A stretch of 64,000 nucleotides of DNA from Calamus simplicifolius (GCA_900491605.1 UESW01004760.1:513132-577131); one strand, 5' to 3'; shown: positions 13,022-25,494, counted from the first letter of the stretch. Numbers and translations: made by a program. The notes: generated by a model not told the origin, from the sequence alone.

Positions 13022-13400
13022 ACAATCCGACGAAATTTAACAAACAATATGGCGATCTCGACCAAGATCGGGATGGGGTCGGATCCAGAGCCAGAGGTCT
13101 TGTTCTGCTCGGCTCCAACGGCCGGATCTCGATGGAGGCGGGATCGGGAGGGTGTGTTAATGGGTTCGATCCGTCCGGCGGGTGAGCGGCGGCAGGAAGG
13201 ACGGGGGTTGAGGATTTCGATCGGGTCCAGGGGAGGTGGGGACAAGGGGGAAGGTGGGAGGAGGGGAGGGCGAGGGTTAAGAAACGAGGGGAAGGGAGGG
13301 AAATTATAGTTCGGACAGATATGGAGGGAAGGCGTGAGTAGAATATTGGAAATTAAAAATTAGCGAATTCTGGACCACGGCTAAGAAGCAGGCGGCCCGA
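13022..13400 (-). promoter_or_regulatory. GC-rich 5' leader and proximal promoter of E2F
   Basis: This strip directly upstream of the E2F start is strongly GC-rich between AT-rich flanks, as in TATA-less promoters of housekeeping and cell-cycle genes. I see no clear TATA box. One GGCGGGAT (near 13137) is close to an E2F site, but this is weak. The transcription start cannot be fixed from sequence. Confidence 0.4.
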
Positions 13401-14702
13401 TGCCCACTGCCCATGTCCATCTTACATAGAGAGTTATTTTGCATAGGTCTTGTATGAACGAATAAGAAACTACTCTCAAGTGTGACGTCCATTTGCTGAA
13501 CCTTAGAACTTTCTTCACCAATTGGCCTGCGATCAGTATTAGAAAAAGGAAAAGGCCTCCTGCACTGCGGTGAGTAGGACGCGCACCATGCGCCACCGAT
13601 TGATTGCATTTGCATAAGTAAAGAAACAAAATTATTTTTGATCATATTTGATCATACGTATGCTTATGTATGTAACTTGCATCGCGTACGATGCATAAAG
13701 ACTCAGATATCAAATCTTGCTTAATGTTATAGTTAAGAAAAAAAAATTATAAGGTATATATATATTTAGCTTTTTCTATAAATTTTTTTTTTCTTTCAGA
13801 ACCGAATAATGTTATCCAGCAATTTTTTTTGAAAAAGTAGCAAACGCATGACATACACTTTCGCACCAACTTACAAGTCAATCTAGATGATAAATTAACC
13901 ATTATTTCAGATTATCAAAGATTATAGAATGTACAAGACATAAGGGTACCAAGGCAAATAGGCAATTGTGAGATAAAAGGCAATTTCAGGTTTATAGATT
14001 TTGGCAAGCTAAATTTTGTTGGCCTGAGATAGATTGTACACAGCCAAATTGGTCCTATTTGTCACACCGAAGTAATTAAAAGCAAGCCAGGGCCAAAAAA
14101 AAAAAAAAAAAGGATAAGGATTGAGCAAAAAAAAAAAAAAAAGGATAAGGATTGAGCAACCAAGCGCATTTTCTCAAGCTTCTCTCTTTAAAACACTTTA
14201 GAGAGATAAAATGTATGGAATTTGAGTAGATATATTATTATTAACACATTTTAGAAGTCAAATAAATATGATCTTTTGAATGATACTTGTAATAATACAA
14301 TTAGCAAGTAAAGCTTGGATTGCTGCCGATTTGCTTTTTCTGATCAAGGTTCCAACAACCCTCATCCTAATCACTATTAGCGTTATCACAGTTTTAGTTT
14401 GCCTTTTCCGATTAAATATTTTGGGAAAGAAAATCAGTCATCAAATGAATTTTTTTTTTAAAAAAAAACTTGGTTAACTAATATAAATGATAGAACTAGA
14501 AGACAACCATTGTTACGGAATGTTCCTAGTGCGTATGTATTAGTGTTTTGAATACTATACATTTGGTACCATATACCTGGCTATATAACAAATATATCCC
14601 TGCATTGTGACCCATTGGAGATGGTAAAGCTTCTCTTTAGAGAGCTTTGAGCAGAAGATCTTTTCTTTCACATATTCAACTAGCAAGCATAGCATCATAT
14701 GA
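13401..14702. other. Intergenic region upstream of E2F
   Basis: AT-rich and without a supported gene. At about 14095-14160 a poly(A) run plus GGATAAGGATTGAGCAA is directly repeated, which looks like a small tandem duplication. The right border is the start of the Tat-1 5' LTR. Confidence 0.6.
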
Positions 14703-15119
14703 TGTGGTTGATAAAAGTCATGTGTAAGTTAACGATCGAAATTACCTAACGGTGAAAGTCAAAAGGATGCTAGTAGCCCCAGTTCTAAGGCGGCTTCAGC
14801 TCCTAGGCGGCCCCAATTCTAAGGCAGCCCCAGCTCTTAGGCGGCCCTAGCTCTTAGGCGGTCCCAGTTCTAAAGCGGCCCTGGCTCCTGAGCCGCCCCT
14901 GTTTTAAGGTGGCCTCATCTCCCCTTATTTCCAGACCTAACTTCAGCTTCCTAAACAATCCTTCACTTTTGACGAAACTGGGCCCACCAACCACCTTTGG
15001 CCTGTGTGTCTAATAAGACAAGCTTCACTAGCTCTGGCACCAGCCTAAAAGTCATCATCTATCATGAAGCTTTAATGAGTCGGATTAGACGGACCTAAAA
15101 AGTCATCATCCATCATGAT
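14703..15119 (+). repeat. Tat-1 5' LTR, first part
   Basis: It starts TGTGGTTGATAAAAG, matches the 3' LTR at 34700 onward, and contains short repeats of the CCCCAGCTCCTAGGCGGC type (14775-14920). The nested Copia cuts it after TCATGAT. The sequence resumes at 24966 with the part that follows in the intact 3' LTR. Confidence 0.9.
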
Positions 15120-16554
15120 TGTTGATCCATTTATTGATTTTGATGATTAATAAAGGAATTGAGTATATTTATTTGATTACTAATGGATTTTATAAGTGTT
15201 TCAGGACTTAAATTTATTTGATCAATTTAAAGGAATTAAGAAATGAATTTTGAATCAAATACAAATCAGAGTTTCAAAGTTTCAGAGCTTGGAGTCGACA
15301 CCTAGAAAATCTGGAGCCGACCCCATGGCCAATTCAATTTTAATCTGATTTTTGATACGGTCCGGAGCTGACACCTAGAGTTTCGGAGCCGACACCTAAA
15401 GTTTCAGAGTCGACACTTACAGTGTCTGGAGCCGACTCCGATGCGGGGACAGAACGTTGATTTTTTGAGCATCCTGGAGCCGACACCTACAGTATTCGGG
15501 AGCTGACACCTGACGACAGCGAGCCGACACTTACTTTTGCGGAGCCGACTCCACGACGAACTCAGATTTTCTATTTATGGAAAAATGATCTGGAGCCGAC
15601 ACCTGAAAAGTGGAGCCGACTCCAACCCACCTGGAATGAAAAATTAAAAATGCCAGATCAGCTCTAACGGTAATATTTTTATTTTACATTTCTAACGGCT
15701 ATATTTTTTGGAAGGTACACTCCAACGGATAGTTTTCTTCCCAAAATGAAAAAAAAATCTATAAAAGGGGAAAAACAAGTTTGAAAAGAGAAAGAAACAA
15801 GAAAAAAATCAAAAATCAAAATCCGAGAAAGAGCCTGAATCCAAGAGAAGCTTTCAAGCTCAAATCCTTCCACTCCAAAAAGCTCAAAGAGGAATCCAAG
15901 GCATTCAAATCAAAAAATCGAGGATTCCAACTAAAAGAAAAGATCAACTTTTCAATCTTCTCAACTGCTTCAACTGTGAAGAATCGGAGCTGAGGCTTGA
16001 TTCAACCCAGCAAGGAGAAGAGGAAAAGAAGAAAAAAGAAAAGCTCAAAAGCCAACCAACTACAAATCAGGCTTTTCTAAACCTTTTACTTATTTTGATA
16101 TTTGCTCATTGAGGAGCTGTGTAATTGAAAACATTTTTATTTGTTTGTGCCTAGTTCAATCTGGGGATTGAACTAGTGGAGGTAGTTTACCTCGGTACAA
16201 GCTTGGTTAGCTTGTGTTAGGGTTTTGTGCTGGTGAGCCCGAAAACCGGCTGGGTTCGTTGTGATCCCGGGAAAACAACAAGTTTGAGTTGTGAGCTTGT
16301 AAAACAACTCGGCTGTAATCAGGAGATTATAGTGTGGACCCAAGTGAATCTTGGGAGTGGACGTAGGTGTTGGATACACCGAACCACTATAAAATCTTTG
16401 TGTTTGCCGTGCTTTATTGTCTCTATCTCTATCTCTATTTTATTGTTATTTACATTGCATTTATTTCATTCATCTTAAGCAAACATTTTTAAAAGGCTAA
16501 TTTTTTAAAGAACCCAATTCACCCCCCCCTCTTGGGTTGTCATCTGGGCCAACA
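15120..16554 (+). repeat. Nested Copia 5' LTR with motif cluster
   Basis: 1,435 bp. At 15294-15630 there are about twelve copies of a 12-base motif, GGAGYCGACWCC and close variants. A TATA box (TATAAAAG, 15760-15767) lies 130 bases after the cluster. Further on is the conserved block GGAGTGGACGTAGGTG..ACACCGAACCACTATAAA (about 16354-16392), shared with the second Copia LTR. The LTR ends AACCCAATTCACC...GGGCCAACA. Confidence 0.93.
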
Positions 16555-16556
16555 AT

Positions 16557-16568
16557 TGGTATCAGAGC
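16557..16568 (+). promoter_or_regulatory. Nested Copia primer-binding site (initiator tRNA-Met type)
   Basis: TGGTATCAGAGC, two bases after the LTR, is the classic plant Copia primer site complementary to the 3' end of initiator tRNA-Met. Confidence 0.93.
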
Positions 16569-16615
16569 AAGTGCTCATTAGATTTTGATCACACGATCAA
16601 GAGCTAAAGATCCAA

Positions 16616-17420
16616 ATGGCAACTCAAGTTGGATCATTTGCTGAAGGTCATTCTACGAATAGACCTCCCTTATTTAATGGTTCAACTATTCATATTGGAA
16701 AGCTAGAATGAGGATATTCATTCAAGCTTCTGATTATGAATTGGGGTGTTATAATTAATGGACCTAGTACACCCACACACGTTATTGATGGCACTATTGT
16801 TCCTAAGCCCGAAAGGGATTGGAATGATAATGATAGGAAAATGGCACAGCTTAATGCTAAAGCCATGAATGTCTTATATTGCTCTTTAGATGCTAATGAA
16901 TTTAATAGAATCTCCACATGTAATTCCGCAAAGGAGATTTGGGATAGATTAGAGGTTACCAACATAGCCATAGCAAAAAATGAGGAGAAAGTGAAGAGAT
17001 GATGATGAGACAGCTCTTCTAGCAAGAAAGTTTAAAAAATTCATGAGGAGAAAGAAACCCTTCCACAAGAAGAAATTTGGAACAAGATGGAAGGAGAAAA
17101 GAAAAAGACAAGGACAAGGAAAAGAGAAAGACCCCTTGATTTGCTATGAATGTAAGAAACCGGGGCACTTTAGATATGATTGTCCTAACTGAAAAAGACC
17201 TTCAAGAAGAAAAAGAAAGCTATGTTGCAACTTGGAGCGACAGCGATGAATCTTCTTCCGAAGAAGAACAAAAGGAAGTTGCAACATTTGTTTATGGCAA
17301 ACGACGACGATGAGGTAAGTTCTGAAAACCCTTGCGATGAATTTGCTTTTGATGAATTATTTGATGCTTTTAATGAACTTGTTGGTGATTTCAAAATTTT
17401 GAAAAAGAAATATAAGTTTT
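16616..17420 (+). pseudogene. Nested Copia gag, internally deleted
   Basis: Starts MATQVGSFAEGHSTNRPPLFNG, the usual Copia gag opening, and reaches the zinc knuckle CYECKKPGHFRYDCPN at about 17144-17191 (CX2CX4HX4C), which binds genomic RNA. Around 16960-17010 the reading jumps from the N-terminal part (RLEVT) to the region just before the basic knuckle, so most of the capsid domain is missing. There is a stop soon after the start and several frameshifts. Confidence 0.88.
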
Positions 17421-17842
17421 GAAAAATAAAAATTTAACTTTCATTAAAGAAAAAGAAAATCTTAATAATGAAATAAACTGAAATCTGAAAAAGAAATTTG
17501 AGAAAAATGAAAATGAAAACTAAAGAAAGAAGTTGAAAATATAAAAGTATTGTTGATAAATTCACTTAAGTTCAAAAAACTTAATTTATTTTAATAATCA
17601 AAAGCGATAAGGCTGGATTAGGATATAACGAAACAAAAATTTGAAAAATTTTTTAGAAAGGAACAAAGTAATTTACATGTTTTGTAACAAAAGGGACATA
17701 AATTTTTGAATGCAATTTTAAAAAATAAAAATTAAATATAAAGGAAAGAAAATATGGGTTCCAAAGGAACAATTTTTATGCTACTAACCATGAAGGACCC
17801 AAGAAAGCTTGGGTACCTAAACATAAGACTTAATTATTTTGC

Positions 17843-20800
17843 AGGAGTGTCTTGCGGCCAAAAGATCAAAGAGAAAGTGGTATCTTGATAGTGGCTGCTC
17901 AAGACACATGACGGGTGACAAAGATCAATTCATCACCCTTGAAGAAAAGAGGAGGAGTTGTTACATTTGGTGATAATGGCAAAGGCCAAATCTTGGGGTT
18001 TGGTAACATTCAAATAACTCCCTCCACATATATTGAAAATGTACTTATATGTTGATGGTTTAAACATAATTTAATTAGTATTAGTCAATTATGTGATAAA
18101 GGTTTTAAAGTATCATTTGAATCTTCTATATGCACAGTTTCTAATCCCATTGATAATAGCATTGTTTTTATTGGAAATAGAAATGGCAATGTATACTTGA
18201 TTGATTTAGACAATTTGTCTACTAGTAATCATTGCTTAGTTGCTAATAATGCTAATATGAATGAGATTGGTTGGTTGTGGCATCGTAGATTAGGTCATGC
18301 AAGCACACACCTTATTTCAAAATTAATTAGAATGGATTTAGTAAAAGGACTTCCTAAATAGATTTTGAAAATAACAAAATATGTGATGCATGTCAATTTG
18401 GAAAACAAACAGAAGTTCTTTCAAATCTAAAAATGTTGTTTCAACTTCTAGGCCACTTAGAGCTACTTCACATGGACCTTTTTGGACCAACTAGAACCAC
18501 AAGTCTAGGAGGAAAGAAATATGGTCTTGTGATTGTAGATGATTACTCTAGATTCACTTGGGTAATGTTTTTAGCTCACAAAGATGAGACTTTCTCATAT
18601 TCCTGAAATTCTTCAAGAAAGTCACAAATGAGAAAAACACTACCATAGTGTCTCTAAGAAGTGATCATGGAACTGAATTTGAAAATCACTTATTTGAAAA
18701 TTTTTGCATGAAAATGGCATTAATCATAATTTTTCTGCACCTAGAACACCACAACAAAATGGTGTTGAAAGGAAAAATAGAACTTTAGAAGACATGGCCC
18801 GTACCATGCTATGTGAAAGCAACTTACCAAAATACTTTTGGGCGGAAGCTATAAACACAGCATGTTACATCTTAAATAGAGCTTTAATAGACCAATTTAA
18901 GAAAACACCTTATGAACTATGGAATAATAGAAAACCAAACATTAAGTTATTTTCATGCATTTGGTTGTAAATGTTTCATTCATAATAATGGTAAAATAAT
19001 CTTAGGAAAATTTGATGCAAAATCTGATGAAGGATATTCTTAGGATATTCAACAACTAGTAAAGCATATAGAGTATTTAACAAGAAAACTTAATTGTAGA
19101 AGAATCTATTCATGTAGTTTTTGATGAATCTTTAGCATCAAGTTCAAAAAATTGATGATGAGGAAGATACAAACATTTGAAAGATCTTGAAAAATTAAAT
19201 ATTGATGTATCTTCAGATCATGAACAAGAAGCTAAAGATAATGATTCACCTAAGGATGATGTTATTGATGCAAATCATAATGATATAGATCTACCTAGAG
19301 ATTGGAGATATGCTATAGTCATCCAAGGAATTGATTATAGGTGATCCATCTCAAGGAATAAGAACTAGATCATCAATGAGAAATATCAGTAATCATCTTG
19401 CATTTGTATCTCAAATTGAACCTAAAACTATTGAAGAAGCTGAAAAAGATAATAATTGGATGTTAGCATGCAAGAAGAATTAAATCAATTTACTAGAAAT
19501 AATGTATGGACATTAGTAGAAAGACCTAAAGATCATTCTGTTATAGGATCAAAATGGGTATTTAGAAATAAATTAGATGAAAATGGCATAGTAATTAGAA
19601 ACAAAGCTAGATTAGTTGCAAAAGGATATAATCAAGAAGAAGGTATTGATTTTGATGAAACTTTTGCACCTGTAGCTAGATTAGAAGCCATTAGATTACT
19701 TGCATTTGCATGTCATATGAATTTAATTTATTTCAAATGGATGTTAAAAGTGCATTTTTAAATGGATTTATAAATGAAGAAGTTTTTGTTGAACAACCAC
19801 CAGGTTTTGAAGATCATGAATTTTCAAATCACGTTTTTAAATTGCACAAAGCACTATATGGTTTGAAACAAGCACCTAGAGCTTGGTATGATAGATTAAG
19901 TAAATTTTAATTGAAAATGATTTTGTAAGAGGAAATGTTGATAAAACATATTTTTGAAAAGAAAAGATAAAGATTTATTAGTAGTACAAATATATGTTGA
20001 TGATATTGTTTTGGTGCTACTAACAATTTTTATGTCAAGAATTTGCTAAGTTAATGCAGGGTGAATTTGAAATGAGCATGATGGGAGAACTCAACTTCTT
20101 CCTTGGACTTCAAATCAAACAAAGCAAAGAGGAATCTTTCATCAACCAAACCAAATACACAAAAGAACTGCTCAAGAAGTTTGGTATGGAATCAATCAAA
20201 CCCTTGGAACACCAATGAGTCCTTCATGCAAATTGGACAAAGATGAAGAAGGTAAGAAAGTAGATCAAAAATTATCGAGGTATGATCGGATCTCTTCTTT
20301 ACTTAACTGCAAGTAGACCAGATATATGTTTGCAGTATGTTTATGTGCTAGATTTCAATCTGAACCTAAAGAATCACACTTAATTGCTGTTAAAAGAATT
20401 TTAAGATATTTAAGTGGAACTAAAAATGTAGGTTTATGGTATTCTAGAGACTCAACATTAAATTTAATTGCATATTCTGATTCTGATTATGCTGGATGTA
20501 AATTAGATAGAAAAAGCACAAGTGGTGCATGCCAATTCTTAGGAAGTAACTTAATCTCTTGGTTTAGCAAAAAGCAAAATTCGGTTGCATTATCTACTGC
20601 TGAAGCAGAATATGTTGCAGCTGGAAGTTGCTGTGCTCAAATCCTTTGGATTAAGAGACAACTTGAAGACTATGGTATAACACTTGATAAAACACCAATA
20701 GATGTGATAACACAGTGCAATAAATCTAACTAAAAATCCAATTCAACATTCAAGAACAAAACACATTGAAATTAGATATCATTTATAAGAGAACATGTAG

Positions 20801-20930
20801 CTAATAATGAAATTTGTCTTGATATGTTAATACTGAAGAACAATTAGCTGACATATTTACAAAACCTTTGAGTGAAGAGAGATTTTGTTATCTTAGAGGT
20901 GAATTAGGGATATGTGACCCTTTGGATTGA
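17843..20930 (+). pseudogene. Nested Copia pol: protease, integrase, RT, RNase H
   Basis: Broken polyprotein. Protease: WYLDSGCSRHMTGD (17879 on). Integrase: WLWHRRLGHAS, CDACQFGKQ, and RTPQQNGVERKNRTLEDMAR (18750 on). RT: WVFRNKLDENG, ARLVAKGYNQEEGIDFDETFAPVARLEAIR (19610-19690), FLNG, LYGLKQAPRAWYDRL, catalytic YVDD at 19993-20004. RNase H: YSDSDYAGCKLDRKSTSG, ALSTAEAEYVAA (20480-20625). Ends LGICDPLD at 20930. The AT-rich codon use matches the element. Small indels break the frame at least every few hundred bases. Confidence 0.92.
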
Positions 20931-21421
20931 TTTTGAAATTAAGGAATGAGAATCTAGATTTCTATTAATTTCTTGATATTCTCTTCACAATTTTAAGGAC
21001 AAATTATCTAGTCATTTGAGCTATTTGATCCTTAATACTCCAAAATTTATCAAAATTTTATAAAATTATTTTGATGAGTTTCAGTCATTTGAATTTCATA
21101 TTTTTTCTGAAACTGTCTTTGGAGTCGACACCTCAGAATGAGGAGTCGACACCTCTGACTGTCGCTCTCGGTCCCTGACCTTGGAGCCGACACCTGTGAA
21201 TTCGGAGCCGACTCCAATTCGAGCGCTGACTGTGTTAGCGACTTGGAGTCGACACCCGACTTTGCGGGAGTCGACACCTGGGATCAAAAATTGATTTATT
21301 AGGGCAGAGTCGACACCTCGTCATTTCATTACTTTCTCAAATCCTAACCAAACTCTTCCAAAATTCTTCCAAAACTTCCCCATCTCTAATTCCATCCAAA
21401 TCAAACCTTTCCAAAGATCAA
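20931..21421 (+). promoter_or_regulatory. Pol/ORF3 spacer carrying the LTR motif
   Basis: Seven copies of GGAGTCGACACC or variants lie at 21121-21320, the same motif as in the LTR, followed by AT-rich sequence and then the ORF3 start. Nothing codes here. The placement suggests a regulatory site for ORF3, which is inference. Confidence 0.5.
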
Positions 21422-22690
21422 ATGGCACCCAAAAGGAGAGAATCAGTGGTTGGAGCGCCGGTGACTACGGGAAAGCGGTCCGCACGTCGTCCCGTTCGTG
21501 AGCCGACTCCAAGCAGCGATTCGTCCACGGATTCTGACAACCCCAACACATCTTCCACACAGGTAGATACCTTAGCCGGTAGAGTCATCACAATGGGGAG
21601 AAAAATCGATTTTGACCTATTTGAATCCGAGGGTTTTTCAATCGGGAGACAATTGAAGGAAATGGGCTGGGATAAGTTATGCTCTCTTGATGTTCCTACC
21701 TATCCAGCCTTAGTAAAGAATTTATTTCAATTTGGCTAGAGGGGATGGAGGTTTAGTAAGCATTGTTAGAGGGAAAAGGATTCATCTCACCTTTCAAAAG
21801 CTTGGAAACCTCCTTAGCATCCCAATCACTGGTTTAGCAGCTGACATGCACAGTGATAGGTCAGCAGCTCTTTCAAGGATGTTAGGAAGGGAAGTAACAG
21901 AGTTTGAGAAAATTAGAGCCAATCAACTACCCCTAGAATTGAGATTATTACACAATATATGCAGTAGAATTTTGTTTCCAAAGACTGGTCGGTTTGAGTA
22001 TGTCTCGGAGCGAGACATTGTGTTATGGACAGTGTTGACTGGGCAGCCGATCAATCTGGCAGCAATGATGATTTTTTATATGGCAGAAGCTGGAGGGAAG
22101 AGGAGATCATCCCTACCGTATGGAATGGTACTTACTATGGTTTTCAGGAGCCAAGGGGTTGAAATTCAAGTGAATGAACCTTCCAAGAACCTAAGGCACA
22201 CAGATTACTATAGTTTGGCAACATTGCATCGGATGGGTTTTGTTAAGGTGAATGGACAGTGGGATAGGAAAGGACACCTAGATGAAAGAGCCCCTATGCC
22301 GAGAGTTTCTGAGCCTTGCGAGGCTGGACCATCATTTAGGGTTCCTTCTCCATAGCCTAGGAGTCCCATTTCTGCTCCTGTTCCTGCTCCTGCACCTGCA
22401 CAAGTTTATGATCAACCATCCACTTCTTCGACTGGATTCTCAGACCTTCAAATGGAGCAATTAAAAAGTTGTTTGCAGCTCAGAAGGATGAGTTTGACAG
22501 TAAATTCATGAATTTAAAAGAACCACTTTACTCCCTTGATGATCGGATTGCAAAGATTGAATCAACTCTCAACTCCTCCGCAGAATCTTTAAGTGGTGAT
22601 TTGAAGAACATCTTTGAAGAGCTTAAAGAGATTTGTGGAGATGGTGAAACTTATTCAAAGTGCAACGCCGAGCTTCAAGACAAAATTTAA
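21422..22690 (+). pseudogene. Nested Copia third ORF (env-like position)
   Basis: Starts MAPKRRESVVGAPVT in the slot where Sireviruses carry an env-like ORF. The N-terminus is basic and Ser/Pro-rich. A globular block follows with LRLLHNICSR, GRFEYVSERDI, SLPYGMVLTMVF and RMGFVKVNGQW, shared with ORF3 of the second Copia in this window. A Pro/Ala-rich stretch and a probable coiled coil come last (22440-22690). I see no signal peptide or membrane segment, so a glycoprotein role is not supported. It is broken by a frameshift at about 21735, a stop at 22353 and another shift near 22465. Confidence 0.8.
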
Positions 22691-23462
22691 CAGCTTGCAC
22701 ATTTGTTGATGAGAGACTAAAAGATTATGTTAGACTTCAATGTGATGGAATGAAAAATATTGTAGACCATTTAACAAGAATAGTGAGAAAGAACTTTTGA
22801 TGTAATGTATCTTTAATTTTGTTGAAATGTAGTTTACATTTTGATGTAATGAAGTTTTTGTAATGAAGTTAATGTAATGAAGTTTAAAGAGAGAATTATG
22901 TAATACTTGACTATATGTTGATGTAGTGAAGTTTATGTTGATGAATGAAAAGTTTTTTATGTAATATTTGACTTTTGTTGAAATGAAATTATCCTTTGAT
23001 TATCTTTTGATGCAATTATCTTTTGATGCAGTAAAATATTCTTTACCTTTTTGTTGATTACAAAAAAGGGGGAGAGAATTAGGATTGTATATGCATTAAG
23101 AGGGAGAAAATTATATGGAAAGAATTATAGTTGTTAATTGCATTAAAGGGGAGAATGTTATGTTGCATTAATTGGTTAATATAAAAATTAGTTATTTAAT
23201 TGATTTATATGAAAACATTAATGGAGTTAATTGATTAATATGATATTGAGTTATTGATGTGGATTAATAATCAAATTGATTTGTCTATGCACAAAGAAAT
23301 CTTAAGTACCAAATGTGTAAAGTAAGAGGAAGAATTTGAACTTCATAGGGGAAGCTACCTTATTCAGGGGGAGCTTACTCGTAAAGATCACTTCCTTGAT
23401 AATTTTTATTTAAGAATTCTATGCATACTCAATGTTTTTATAATCATCAAAAAGGGGGAGAT
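22691..23462 (+). other. Nested Copia 3' untranslated region with polypurine tracts
   Basis: AT-rich, with several purine runs of the AAAAAGGGGGAGA type (about 23065, 23365 and 23450-23461). The last sits directly before the 3' LTR and is the functional-type polypurine tract. Multiple such tracts are a Sirevirus feature. Confidence 0.75.
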
Positions 23463-24965
23463 TGTTGATCCATTTATTGATTTTGATGATTAATAAAGGA
23501 ATTGAGTATATTTATTTGATTACTAATGGATTTTATAAGTGTTTCAGGACTTAAATTTATTTGATCAATTTAAAGGAATTAAAAAATAAATTTTGAATCA
23601 AATACAAATCAGAGATTTCAAAGTTTCAGAGCTTGGAGTCGACACCTAGAAAATCTGGAGCCGACCCCATGGCCAATTCAATTTTAATCTGATTTTTGAT
23701 ACGGTTCGGAGCCGACACCTAGAGTTTCGGAGCCGACACCTAAAGTTTCGGAGTCGACACTTACAGTGTCTGGAGCCGACTCCGATGCGGGGATAGAACG
23801 TTGATTTTTTGAGCATCCTGGAGCCGACACCTACAGTATTCGGGAGCCGACACCTGACGACGGCGAGCCGACACTTACTTTTGCGGAGCCGACTCCACAA
23901 CGAACTCAGATTTTACTATTTATGGAAAAACGATCTGGAGCCGACACCTGAAAAGCTGGAGCCGACTCCAACCCACCTGGACGAAAAATTAAAAATGCCA
24001 GATCAGCTCTAACGGTAATATTTTTGATTTCTGACATCTAACGGCTATTTTTTATGAATGGAAAATCCTTCCAGTACACTCCAACAGCTAGATTTCCACC
24101 CAAAATGAATCAACGAAAAATCTATAAAAAGGGGGAAAAACAACCGTTTGAAAAGAGAATAGAAACGGATAGACAAAAAATCAAAAATCAAAATCCGAGA
24201 AGTCTTGAGCCTTATATCCAAGAGAGGAGCTTTCAAATTCAAATCCTTCCACTCCACAAAGCTCAAAGAAGAATCCAAGCCATTCAAATAGTGAAAAAAT
24301 GGAGGATTCTCAACTAGAAGAAAAAGACCAACTTTTCAATCTTCTCAACTGCATCTACTGTGAGGAATCGGAGCTGAGGCTTGATTCAACCCAGCAAGGA
24401 GAAGAGGAAAAGAAGAAAAGAAGAAAAGCTCAAAGCCAAACAACTTCAAACCAGGCTTTTCTAAACCTATTTACTTATCTTTGAATATTTGCTCATTGAG
24501 GAGCTGTGAAACTTTGTAAAACATTCTTATATTTGTTTGTGCCTAGTTCAATCAAAGGGGATTGAACTAGTGGAGGTTGTTAACCTCGGGTCAAGCTAGT
24601 TTAGCTTGAGTTTAGGGTTGTGTGCTGGTGAGCCCGTAAAACCGGCTGGGTTCGTTGTGATCCCGGGTAAAACAACAAGTTTGGGTTGTGAACTTGTAAA
24701 ACAACTCGGCTGTAATCGAGGAGATTATAGTGTGGACCCAAGTAGGATCTTGGGAGTGGACGTAGGTGTTGGATACACCGAACCACTATAAAATCTTTGT
24801 GTTTGCCGTGCTTTCATTGTCTCTATCTCTATCTCTATTTTATTCAGTGCTTTATATTTACATTGCAATTATTTTCATTCATCTTAAGCAAACAATTTTT
24901 TAAGAGGCTAAATTTTTTAAAGAACCCAATTCACCCCCCCTCTTGGGTTGTCATCTGGGCCAACA
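23463..24965 (+). repeat. Nested Copia 3' LTR
   Basis: 1,503 bp, closely matching the 5' LTR through the motif cluster (23638-23975), TATA box (24123-24131) and end GGGCCAACA, but with several small indels. The two LTRs were identical at insertion, so the differences show the insertion is not recent. Confidence 0.93.
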
Positions 24966-25407
24966 ATAAAGCTTTAATGACCCAGATCAGATGAGCCCGA
25001 AAAGTCATCATCTACCATAAAGTATCAATCACCAAGTTCAGATGGGATAAATCCCACTAACTCTAGCATTCCATCCAAAAAAGTCATGGCTCATCATGAA
25101 ACTCCAAACTCCTAGGCAACTCTCACAGATTCCAAGTATCAATAAAATGGATAAGAGGGGCCCCTGACGAAGGTATAAACACTCAAATACTTAGAGAGCT
25201 TTGGAACCCCAAGCTTTCTCTCTCGAGCCTATTCAAGCTCACGGCTATGATTCTGATCACTAACTTGAGTGTCGGAGGGTTTCCGCTAGAATATCTGGTC
25301 TCGAAACTTCTTGCAGATCTCGACAGGGTGGTGAAGCTTCCTCGGCAAACTCATGGCACATCCACTGACGCTCAAGGATGTCAGCTCGAGGTGATCAATT
25401 ATCATCA
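24966..25407 (+). repeat. Tat-1 5' LTR, second part
   Basis: It begins ATAAAGCTTTAATGACCC, which continues the LTR as seen at about 35251, and ends TATCATCA. It holds the conserved U5-like block ACTTGAGTGTCGGAGGG near 25262. Its first five bases, ATAAA, pair with ATGAT at 15115-15119 as a one-mismatch-each relic of the Copia target duplication (ATGAA in the uninterrupted LTR). Confidence 0.88.
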
Positions 25408-25409
25408 AA

Positions 25410-25422
25410 TTGGTGCGCTAGG
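25410..25422 (+). promoter_or_regulatory. Tat-1 primer-binding site candidate
   Basis: TTGGTGCGCTAGG sits two bases after the LTR end, exactly where the minus-strand primer tRNA pairs. Tat-2 has TTGGTGCGCCAGG in the same place. The tRNA was not identified. Confidence 0.7.
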
Positions 25423-25494
25423 TAGAGGAGTGAGCACACTGAAGGAAGGATAGCTCTGTAACTCTGAGTTACAAGCTCGCCCTTTCTCAAACAA

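Larger units (their letters stand above)
15120..24965 (+). mobile_element. Sirevirus-like Copia element nested in the Tat-1 5' LTR
   Basis: 9,846 bp. LTRs TGTTGATCC...GGGCCAACA at 15120-16554 and 23463-24965, tRNA-Met-type primer site, gag, Copia-order pol (integrase before RT), a third ORF after pol, then a polypurine tract. Large size, the third ORF and G-rich tract are typical of the Sirevirus group. Flanks ATGAT and ATAAA are one mutation each from ATGAA in the intact Tat-1 LTR, so the element duplicated five bases on insertion. Gag has an internal deletion and pol has many frameshifts; it is non-functional. Confidence 0.93.

Noticed and set aside
12826..13245. 139-residue minus-strand open frame over E2F exon 1
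   Set aside because: It is in another frame, arises from GC-rich leader sequence, and does not splice into the E2F exons.
13304..13645. 113-residue minus-strand open frame upstream of E2F
   Set aside because: No recognisable motif, overlapped by a second frame, and lies in the presumed promoter region.
16557..16568. A tRNA gene at the primer-binding site
   Set aside because: Only the 12 bases complementary to the tRNA 3' end are present; there is no cloverleaf.
21422..22690. Calling ORF3 a true envelope gene of an endogenous retrovirus
   Set aside because: No signal peptide, fusion peptide or membrane segment is visible; only its position resembles an env gene.
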